Positions 33,156 to 40,037 of a DNA stretch of 64,000 nt are shown here, in pieces. The position numbers and the translations under genes are program-made. The DNA is taken from assembly GCA_020634135.1 (NCBI GenBank), contig JACKCG010000008.1, positions 1 through 64,000 of the forward strand, read 5' to 3'. How positions within the stretch are numbered: the first letter of the stretch is position 1; every line of letters begins with the position of its first letter. Below the pieces are notes generated by a model, which was not told the origin of the DNA, did no database searches, and saw nothing but the letters and a program-made list of their open reading frames with translations. Source of the DNA: Anaerolineaceae bacterium (lineage in GTDB: Bacteria; Chloroflexota; Anaerolineae; Aggregatilineales; Phototrophicaceae).

Positions 33156-33536
33156 TTACCACAGGCCGTTGCTGCTGGTATCCTCCGGGATAGCGTCGTC
33201 CAGGGCGCTTTCGATTCCCTCCGGCAGTTCCACCGGCACGCTCTCGGCCTCCAACTGCTCATGAATCCACAGCCAGGCTTCCTCATGCTCGTAACGCGGG
33301 TCAAGCGTGACCATCACCCGGTTGTTCGGGCGCTGGAAAAAGGCCGGGCCGTTATACACAACTTGCAGGACGCAACTTAAGTGCCGCACGAACTGGATCA
33401 CCTCCGGCTCGGCAGTCAGCCAGAATGTCCAGACTCCGCGCTGCTCGAACGGCTCGGTGATGTGAAACGGTTTGGGGCGTGGTGGCAGGGTCGGTTTTTC
33501 CGAAGGTGCTTCTTGTTTAGGGAATAGAGGGGTCAT
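33156..33536 (-). CDS. Hypothetical protein, 126 residues
   Basis: Starts MTPLFPKQEAPSEKPTLPPR, with a Pro-rich head. The body contains FWLTAEPEVIQFVRHLSCVL and YEHEEAWLWIHEQLEAE, and the tail is acidic. No signal peptide or membrane helix. The open frame has good coding composition and a GGATAGGG purine stretch upstream of ATG 33536. No family recognised. It stands alone, divergent from the secreted protein at 33745. Confidence 0.65.
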   Translation of the reverse strand: MTPLFPKQEAPSEKPTLPPRPKPFHITEPFEQRGVWTFWLTAEPEVIQFVRHLSCVLQVVYNGPAFFQRPNNRVMVTLDPRYEHEEAWLWIHEQLEAESVPVELPEGIESALDDAIPEDTSSNGLW

Positions 33537-33744
33537 GAGCGGGTATCCCTATCCTATACAATGGGTGGTGGTTGGTAAAATCAGCGTACTGGAATATCGT
33601 GATTCTACCAACCCCGCAAAAGTAGGGGGTTTTCGCTACAGCCTACGCCATGCCAATCCTGCTATAATGGGTCTACGCGGCTTCACCGGTTCGCATCAAA
33701 CCGGGTGATGATGATTGCCGTTGAGAGAGTGAGGGAGTGTAGTC

Positions 33745-35226
33745 ATGCGGATTCGTATTGTAATTTCAGTGGTGCTTTTACTGTTCATAACCGCGCCGGT
33801 GGCAATGGCGCAGAGTGAAACGGCTTCGTGCGTCCCCCTGGTTGACCAGGCGCTGGCCGAACTCGCACAGAACTGTGCCAGCTTAGACGGGCAGACCGCC
33901 TGCTATGCCGCCGGGTCGGTGACGGCTGCCGGGTCGGTGGTCAACTTCAGCCAGCCAGGTGATCGCGCCGGGCTGTCCGGCCTGGATTCACTGCAAACCG
34001 CCGCGTTGGATGTGGCGTCGGCACAGTGGGGTTTGGCGGCGATGAACGTGCAGGCCAATGTCCCCACCTCAGTAGATGGCCTGGCGGTGCTGTACCTGCT
34101 GCTGGGTGATGTCACGGTTGAAAATGCCGTCGCGCCGGAAAGCGCCGTCCAGCCCGGCGAGCCAATTACCGTCACGACGCTGGTGGGCAGCAATATCCGC
34201 GTTTCGCCCAGCACCGATGGCACGGTACTCGCCAGCGCCCCGCCCGGAACGGAACTTCTGGCAGACGCCCGCAGCGCCGACAATAGCTGGGTGCGTGTCC
34301 TGTATGAAGGCCGCGCCGCCTGGGTTTCCACCAGTTTGCTCGCCATCAACGACCCGCTGGAAAACCTGCCGGCCATCACGCGGGGCAGCCGCACACTGAT
34401 GCAGGACTTTTTCCTGCATACCGCCAGCGGGCTGGCCGACTGCGAAGGCGCTGTCCCCGCCCTGCTGGTGCTGCAAGCGCCCGACCTCATCCCGGTCACG
34501 GTGACCGCCAACGGTCAGGAGATCACCTTTACTTCAACCATTGTGCTGTGGATCACCGAGGCGAATGAACTGCGCGTCCTGGTTCTTTCCGGCGGCGCTC
34601 AGATCGGCAACCTGAATATCCCGGCAGGCTTCACGGTGAAAGCTCCGTTGAGCGCCGATGGCCGCAGTATCGCCGGGGCGTGGGAGAATCTGCGCTCCAT
34701 GCTGGCCGGGGAACGTACCGCCCTGGCTGCACTGACAGGAATCGCGCCGGAACTGCTCAACACGGCGATTCAGATTCCGAGCGAGGCCGATATTCAGGCG
34801 ACACTGGCGGCCTTGGCGGCGGGCGGTGTAGGACAGGCGACCAGCGGCCCGGCATCCGGGCAGGCCAATTGCAGCCGTTTCGCGCCGACTTCCCCCTTAG
34901 GCGGGATGCGCCTGGGTGTTGAGACGTTCTACTGGGACGGGGCATTGGGCGCGACCAATTACCAACTGTTGATCTATAACGGCGCGGGCAGCCAGGTGGC
35001 GTCATTTGAAACCGGGTCGGATAACACGGCGCTTTCGGTGGATACCGGGAGTTTTGGCGATGGCGCGGACTTCAGTTGGGAAGTCAAGGCGCTGGTGGGC
35101 GGTCAGATCGCCTGCACGTCGGGCCGCGTAAGTGTGCTGCGCGACGCGACCTCGCAATTGGTGGGCGATGGCGGCACAGGCCCAATTGATAACCCTGGCA
35201 GCGGCAGCGGCCAGTGGGGCAATTAG
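33745..35226 (+). CDS. Secreted protein with Cys-rich N-terminal domain and SH3b-like domain
   Basis: 493 residues. A Sec signal peptide ends near Ala22 (ITAPVAMAQ), with no lipobox. A domain at about 28-130 has the cysteine pattern C29-X14-C44-X8-C53 and a WGLAAMNVQANVP block. The protein at 40038-42053 shares both, but no named family is recognised. A bacterial SH3-like segment follows (about 140-200, SNIRVSPSTDGTVLASAPPGTEL...WVRVLYEGRAAWV), then a long middle region. The tail has another pair of cysteines (ANCSRFAP, QIACTSG) around an immunoglobulin-like stretch (YWDGALGATNYQLLIY). It acts outside the membrane, probably in envelope or surface interactions. GGGAG precedes ATG 33745 and a TATAAT lies at 33663-33668. 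Confidence 0.82.
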   Translation: MRIRIVISVVLLLFITAPVAMAQSETASCVPLVDQALAELAQNCASLDGQTACYAAGSVTAAGSVVNFSQPGDRAGLSGLDSLQTAALDVASAQWGLAAMNVQANVPTSVDGLAVLYLLLGDVTVENAVAPESAVQPGEPITVTTLVGSNIRVSPSTDGTVLASAPPGTELLADARSADNSWVRVLYEGRAAWVSTSLLAINDPLENLPAITRGSRTLMQDFFLHTASGLADCEGAVPALLVLQAPDLIPVTVTANGQEITFTSTIVLWITEANELRVLVLSGGAQIGNLNIPAGFTVKAPLSADGRSIAGAWENLRSMLAGERTALAALTGIAPELLNTAIQIPSEADIQATLAALAAGGVGQATSGPASGQANCSRFAPTSPLGGMRLGVETFYWDGALGATNYQLLIYNGAGSQVASFETGSDNTALSVDTGSFGDGADFSWEVKALVGGQIACTSGRVSVLRDATSQLVGDGGTGPIDNPGSGSGQWGN

Positions 35227-35280
35227 GCCGCAGCCACGATTTCCGCCGAGGTTGCGAGCACATCAACGCGCTCATGAATA

Positions 35281-35294
35281 GGTGAATATTCACC
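35281..35294. promoter_or_regulatory. Perfect palindrome before the LysR gene, possible autoregulatory operator
   Basis: GGTGAATATTCACC, a perfect 14-bp palindrome of the T-N11-A type bound by LysR regulators, only 13 bp before ATG 35308. Bound protein would cover the translation start region, consistent with autorepression. Confidence 0.5.
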
Positions 35295-35307
35295 GGGTAA
35301 CGCCGTT

Positions 35308-36228
35308 ATGCTGAGTCTGAACAAGCTGGAAATCTTCGCGCTGGTGGTCGAAACCGGTAGTTTCAGCGCGGCGGCGGAACGCCTGCTGCTGACACAACCG
35401 GCCATCAGCCAGCATATCCAGGACCTGGAAGCCCAGCTCGGCGTTACCCTCTTCAAACGCGGGCGACGGGGTGTAACGCTGACCGCAACCGGCGAGACAC
35501 TCTATGCCTACACCCAGCGCATTCTGCGGCTGGTGCTGGAAGCCGAAACCGCCGTGACCGATGTGCGCCACATCAAGCGCGGTCAGGCCCGTATCGGCGC
35601 GACCCCCGGCGTGAGCATGTACCTGCTGCCCGGTTGGATTCGCACCTTCCAGCGGGCGTACCCCAACCTGACAATGGCGCTCGAAACGGCGGTCACCAGC
35701 AAGATACTGGCGGGCGTCCTGGCGCACGAACTCGACATCGGCCTGATTGAAGGCGAACTCACCGACACCGAACGTCTTGCCAGTTTCGTGCTGCGTGAGA
35801 TTGATATGTATGTGATTGTAGGGGCCGGGCATGACTGGTGCCGCAATGAGAGTGTGCCGGTTGCCGCCCTGGACGGTCAGCCCTTCATTACCCGCACGGC
35901 GGATAGCCAGACGCGCCGCTGGATTGACACGCTGCTGGCCCAGCACGGCGTCAAACCGCGTATCGTGGCGGAGTTCGATAACCCCGAAGCGATCAAGCAG
36001 GCGGTTGCCAGCGGAATCGGCATCACCATCCTGCCGGAATACGCCGTCCACCACGAACAGGCGCGGAAGGTGGTGCGTACCGTGCAGTTGGATAACCTGG
36101 TCATGCAGCGCACACTCAAACTGGTGTGGGATGAAAGCCTGCCGTTTTCCCCGGTGACCAAGGCGCTGCTGGCGCACCTGGCCGCCGAGTTCCCGCAGTT
36201 AAGCGCCGTGCTGGGGACTACTACTTAG
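35308..36228 (+). CDS. LysR-family transcriptional regulator
   Basis: 306 residues. The N-terminal winged helix-turn-helix (LEIFALVVETGSFSAAAERLLLTQPAISQHIQDLEAQLGVTLFKR) is followed by a two-lobed effector domain (about 90-300). Effector-binding residues cannot be assigned. The gene follows a secreted-protein gene by 81 bp on the same strand, and its start lies just after a perfect palindrome that may be its operator. The convergent restriction-modification gene ends 11 bp beyond. The target genes are unknown. Confidence 0.93.
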   Translation: MLSLNKLEIFALVVETGSFSAAAERLLLTQPAISQHIQDLEAQLGVTLFKRGRRGVTLTATGETLYAYTQRILRLVLEAETAVTDVRHIKRGQARIGATPGVSMYLLPGWIRTFQRAYPNLTMALETAVTSKILAGVLAHELDIGLIEGELTDTERLASFVLREIDMYVIVGAGHDWCRNESVPVAALDGQPFITRTADSQTRRWIDTLLAQHGVKPRIVAEFDNPEAIKQAVASGIGITILPEYAVHHEQARKVVRTVQLDNLVMQRTLKLVWDESLPFSPVTKALLAHLAAEFPQLSAVLGTTT

Positions 36229-36239
36229 CCTCGCCCTCA

Positions 36240-39200
36240 TTATCCGCCTTCCACCACACGGATTTCTTCGTCCGTCAGCCCGTAGAGGTCGTACACCAGC
36301 GCGTCTATTTCTCGGTCAGTGCGTTCGATCTGTTCCGCCAGCATGTGACGCTTATCGCTGAACGCGGCTTCAGCGGCGGCGTATTCCTGTTTGAGCGCCA
36401 GTATCTTTTCGACCAGACTCACCATACGGTCGTGGCGGGCTTGGTCATAAGTGGATGGCTGGGATGGCTGGGATGGCTGAGGTGGCTGGGATGGCTGGGA
36501 TGGCTGGGGTGGCTGGGGTGGCTGGGATGGCTGAGGTGGCTGGGATGGCTGAGGTGGCTGGGGTGGCTGAGGTGGCTGGGGTGGCTGAGGTGGCTGAGGT
36601 GGCTGGGGTGGCTGGGGTGGCTGAGCAAGGGGCTTAAGCCCCTTGTTCTTGTTCTCCGTCACAGAGGTTATATCTGGGGCAGCGATAGGCATGTTTTCAA
36701 GATACTGTCCAAAAAAACGTAAATATGAGTCTCCCGCACCTTCAAGGGCAGCGCACACTTGTACAAAATAGAAATAAGCCAAACGGGAATTCAAAACGCC
36801 AAGCAAATATAAATCAGTGGTCGGCAAAAAATAAGTCGTATTCGTACCATAATAGCCAGTAGTGTCCAGGGCAAACCGTGGCGTGGTGGCAATATCAGGA
36901 AAGATGATTTTGGCACTTTCCATGTATGCAGAAAACGCATACTGAGGTTGTTGGAGTTCATACCAGGCTTGTTTCGTGGCCCGATTTTCGAGCCGCTGTC
37001 GGTAGGGTTGTAAGTGCGTTTCGACCGCCGGGTAGCGGGAAATATCTATACGGTGATAGGTATAAATAAGATAATTTTCGGTTTCAGGGTTGATGTGGTA
37101 GCGCCGAATGTCCCGCCCATTCAGTAATGGCTTGATAATCTCCGCTGCTTCCGGATTCTGCCGGATCAGTGTATCCCGCTGTGCTTTGCTGATGACAAAC
37201 GCTTCGGTTAAACCTGATACAACCCCACGACAGATAGGGAGCGGATGCAGATACTCTGCCAGCGGTACGCCGCGTTCACGGAGTTTTTGCATAAGGGCGT
37301 CATGCTCGGCGCGGGCAAAACCCCATTCACTACTCTGAAATTGAGCCGGCCTTACTGGATAGCTGGTTTGATGGACTACACTATTCAATAAATCAGGTTG
37401 TTTGACAACATCTTCGTAATCCGACATAGACAGCACTGGTGTGTAATATACAGGCTGAGTGATACCATCGTCTGTCCGTTGCGAGATGATAATCACAGTG
37501 CGTACTGTCGCATCAGGGAAAATGGGCAGCCCAGCTAAATCTAAGACACTTTCTATTTGTGATTTTTCAGCTAAGAAGCGCCGTAGGCCAACCCCATACT
37601 TTGCCCGCAGAAATTTATTCGAGACAATCATGCCAAAGCGTCCACCATGCCTGAGGAGATTATGTTCTTTCTCAATAAAATAGCCATAAAGATCGAGTCT
37701 ATCAGCATGGGTTTCATAGTTGGCTCGTAAGTAGGGTTTGGCATCCTTAAACGTCTCCATGCGGATATATGGGGGATTCCCGATCACCACATCAAAGCCG
37801 CCCGGCACACGCCCGGCCTTCTCAATCGGCCAGCACGCAGCTTGTATGATTTGAACAAGGGGCTTAAGCCCCTTGCTCTGCTGCCTGATGGATGTTTCCC
37901 CGCTCTGCTGCCTGATGGATGTTTCCCCGCTCTGCTGCGCGGACGCGATTCCTTTTTCCCAGAGTGTCACCAACTCATTGCCCCAGCGTTCGGAATGCTT
38001 GTGATGATTGGTATTCACATATTCCATGATTTCATAGAGTGCTTTCTCGTCTTTTACACCCCATTTGTTAAATTTCTGCCCCCAAACATGCTGGCCTTCT
38101 TCCCAATTTCGTGCCCGCTGGAAGGTATACGAACTATACCCCTTGATTTTGCGGACAAGTTCATTGAGTGTGGCCTCATCTTCAGCGGCGATGACCATGT
38201 GAACGTGATCGGGCAGCACATTCCAGGCAACGACTGGAACGGTGTATTTCTGGCAGGCTTCGGCGATAATTTCTGCCATCAATAGCTGTTCTTCGGGGAC
38301 AAAAATCAGTGGCTCGCCACTTTCGATACCATACGTCACCATGCGCTCAGAGACGCGGGAATTGTGGGTCACAAATGTGACAAACCAGAACGGGCGCGTA
38401 TCCCCCGCCAGCACTTCAGGAAACGCTTCTGCCCAATCGAAAGCGGTTTCGCCCGCGATGGTCGGATCACTGATGAGGCTGTTGCCATGCTGGATGTGTG
38501 TCAGCAGCGGGATTTTCTCACGTTCGCCCACCGCTCGCAGCATCAGGTTTAATCGGGTAACTTCCACCGCCTGGTCGTCCAAGTCCACACCGTACAGGTT
38601 TTCCTGCAAAATCCGCATCCGGCGGCGGCGCGGAAAGTTGCGGTCTGCCTCGTCACCATGTAATGCCAGCCAGCGGTCTAACACGTCAAAGGCTTCGATC
38701 AGAAACGAACCACTGCCACAGGCCGGGTCGAGAATCCGCAGTTTGTGAGCGTCTGCGCCGGATTCGAGCAGTTTACCTAACGTCTGCTGAACGATGTAGC
38801 GCACGACAAACTGCGGCGTGTAGTAGATACCCTGTTTCTTGCGTTTTTGCTGCTTGTGGGGGTCGAGTGTGGTTTTGCCTTCGGGGTCTTGCGCCTTGAA
38901 GCCCAGGTACTGCTCATAGACCGCCCCCAGGACATCGGCGCTGATGGCATTAAAATCATAGCTTGCCAACCCGCCCGGCACTTTGTACAGACCATCCACA
39001 ATATCAATAATCAAGTCCGGGTCGTGGATTTCCATCAAATCAACCGCGCTTTCCGCAAACAGGTTGGAATTGTATACAGTGTCCAGGTCACGGAACAGCT
39101 TGAGCAGGTTATTGAACAGGTCGCTTCGTTTGGACTGGCGCACCAACGCTTGTAAACGTGGTGGCTCAACGCCCCGGTCTTCCACCGTGCGGATAAAAAT

Positions 39201-39875
39201 GAGGCGGTCAAGCAGGCGTTGAACAGCATTATCTACTTCACGGGGGTTGGTCGCCCAGAGTTTCCCGCTCCACTGGCGCATCTGGTTAAACAACTCGTAA
39301 CGCCAGGCCGTCAACTGTTTGAACAACACATCCGTTACCGGCTGGCGATGTGCCATTTTGCCATAGCGTTCAGCTACACGATCCATTTCCCGCGCTTGCA
39401 TCGCTGGCTTGGAGAGCAGCCACAAATCATCAAAGCTGCCGTTGGCGTAGTGTTCGGCCTTCAGGTTCAAGAAACGCGCCTGCACCGGATCACCTGTTTC
39501 CCACTGCGCGTTAAACACCATTAAGCCCTCAAAATCGGTCAACACCGCCCAGGTGACGCCCCGTAGATAAGCATAATTGATGGCCTGCTTCATGAAATCG
39601 GGCTTTTCCAGTTTTTCGGAGGCGCGTTTGGTTTCCAGGTAGAAGACCGGGATGTTATTCAGGTAGAAGCCGAAGTCCACAAAGCCGCGTGAAATCTGCT
39701 CCTCAGCCGAAAACTCCGCCGGATTCTCGGTATTCCAACCCAAAGCGCGGAACAATGGCAAAATAAAGTAGTGGCGCGTCTCGTCTTCGTTGTATGAATC
39801 ACGTTCGCTTTTTGAGGTGTTGTTCCAGCGTTCAACCAGTTCAGCAACCTGTTGGCGGGCGGCGTCGGCGTTCAT
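36240..39875 (-). CDS. Type IIG restriction-modification enzyme with an in-frame Y1 transposase insertion
   Basis: 1211 residues from ATG 39875 (MNADAARQQVAELVERW); an ORF extension to 39941 has no ribosome site. The N-terminal PD-(D/E)xK nuclease shows D67 and E81-T-K83 (VDFGFYLNN...VFYLETKR). The methyltransferase has motif I DPACGSGSFL (about 384) and motif IV NPPY (about 698). The region between FPEVLA and GGFDVVIGNPPY holds 200 extra residues (492-691) with a transposase fold, described separately. A C-terminal target-recognition domain, a Gln-Pro-rich linker of about 19 units, and a final coiled coil complete the protein. Family members cut and methylate DNA with one polypeptide. The intact motifs suggest it can still be active. 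Two 20-bp palindromes lie within the coding sequence. Confidence 0.9.
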   Translation of the reverse strand: MNADAARQQVAELVERWNNTSKSERDSYNEDETRHYFILPLFRALGWNTENPAEFSAEEQISRGFVDFGFYLNNIPVFYLETKRASEKLEKPDFMKQAINYAYLRGVTWAVLTDFEGLMVFNAQWETGDPVQARFLNLKAEHYANGSFDDLWLLSKPAMQAREMDRVAERYGKMAHRQPVTDVLFKQLTAWRYELFNQMRQWSGKLWATNPREVDNAVQRLLDRLIFIRTVEDRGVEPPRLQALVRQSKRSDLFNNLLKLFRDLDTVYNSNLFAESAVDLMEIHDPDLIIDIVDGLYKVPGGLASYDFNAISADVLGAVYEQYLGFKAQDPEGKTTLDPHKQQKRKKQGIYYTPQFVVRYIVQQTLGKLLESGADAHKLRILDPACGSGSFLIEAFDVLDRWLALHGDEADRNFPRRRRMRILQENLYGVDLDDQAVEVTRLNLMLRAVGEREKIPLLTHIQHGNSLISDPTIAGETAFDWAEAFPEVLAGDTRPFWFVTFVTHNSRVSERMVTYGIESGEPLIFVPEEQLLMAEIIAEACQKYTVPVVAWNVLPDHVHMVIAAEDEATLNELVRKIKGYSSYTFQRARNWEEGQHVWGQKFNKWGVKDEKALYEIMEYVNTNHHKHSERWGNELVTLWEKGIASAQQSGETSIRQQSGETSIRQQSKGLKPLVQIIQAACWPIEKAGRVPGGFDVVIGNPPYIRMETFKDAKPYLRANYETHADRLDLYGYFIEKEHNLLRHGGRFGMIVSNKFLRAKYGVGLRRFLAEKSQIESVLDLAGLPIFPDATVRTVIIISQRTDDGITQPVYYTPVLSMSDYEDVVKQPDLLNSVVHQTSYPVRPAQFQSSEWGFARAEHDALMQKLRERGVPLAEYLHPLPICRGVVSGLTEAFVISKAQRDTLIRQNPEAAEIIKPLLNGRDIRRYHINPETENYLIYTYHRIDISRYPAVETHLQPYRQRLENRATKQAWYELQQPQYAFSAYMESAKIIFPDIATTPRFALDTTGYYGTNTTYFLPTTDLYLLGVLNSRLAYFYFVQVCAALEGAGDSYLRFFGQYLENMPIAAPDITSVTENKNKGLKPLAQPPQPPQPPQPPQPPQPPQPPQPPQPSQPPQPSQPPQPPQPSQPSQPPQPSQPSQPSTYDQARHDRMVSLVEKILALKQEYAAAEAAFSDKRHMLAEQIERTDREIDALVYDLYGLTDEEIRVVEGG
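36453..36623. repeat. Tandem 9-bp repeat encoding Gln-Pro-Pro/Ser units
   Basis: About 19 copies of GGCTGGGAT/GGCTGGGGT/GGCTGAGGT on the plus strand. On the coding minus strand they give QPP or QPS triplets linking the target-recognition domain to the C-terminal coiled coil. The period is a multiple of three, so all three frames on both strands stay open, and unit number can vary without disrupting the protein. Confidence 0.9.
36626..36645. repeat. Intragenic 20-bp palindrome, copy A
   Basis: CAAGGGGCTTAAGCCCCTTG, a perfect palindrome that encodes NKGLKPLA inside the restriction-modification gene, directly beside the 9-bp tandem repeat. Identical copies lie at 37856-37875 and 55871-55890. 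Confidence 0.9.
37856..37875. repeat. Intragenic 20-bp palindrome, copy B
   Basis: Second perfect copy of CAAGGGGCTTAAGCCCCTTG, inside the transposase-domain insertion of the restriction-modification gene, encoding SKGLKPLV. It abuts the 27-bp tandem repeat. Confidence 0.9.
37875..37939. repeat. Tandem 27-bp repeat encoding SGETSIRQQ units
   Basis: Two full 27-bp units (37875-37901 and 37902-37928) and a partial third. On the coding minus strand they give repeated SGETSIRQQ. In-frame length keeps the restriction-modification gene open. Confidence 0.85.
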
Positions 39876-40037
39876 AAAGCATCCAATCCATAAACAACGA
39901 TGGTATACCGGTATTCTAGCGCCCGGCTCTATTGCTTGCAAACTATCTTACAGTGTTTTGGCCTGGGTTTTTGCCCGATCCCCGCACTTCTGTTACACTG
40001 CAACCCAATGGCAAGCGTGTGAGGAGAGGGTGTACCG

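Larger units (their letters stand above)
37803..38402 (-). mobile_element. In-frame Y1 (IS200/RAYT-like) transposase domain within the restriction-modification gene
   Basis: Exactly 200 codons in frame. Residues read TRPFWFVTFVTHNSRVSERM; then AWNVLPDHVHMVIAAEDEAT, with the HUH-type metal site HVH; then RKIKGYSSYTFQRARN; then VWGQKFNKWGVKDEKALYEI; then MEYVNTNHHKH with the catalytic-type tyrosine. This order is the Y1 transposase signature of IS200/IS605 and REP-associated transposases. The last 45 residues are repeats and a palindrome-encoded KGLKPL. It sits immediately before the GGFDVVIGNPPY motif, and on either side the methyltransferase sequence reads through as in relatives without an insertion. 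The element may move itself or act on the palindromes, or be domesticated. Confidence 0.8.

Noticed and set aside
36345..36722. Open frames on both strands over the 9-bp repeat, and a possible CRISPR-like array
   Set aside because: The frames stay open only because the repeat period is a multiple of three; units are contiguous without unique spacers, so it is not a CRISPR array.
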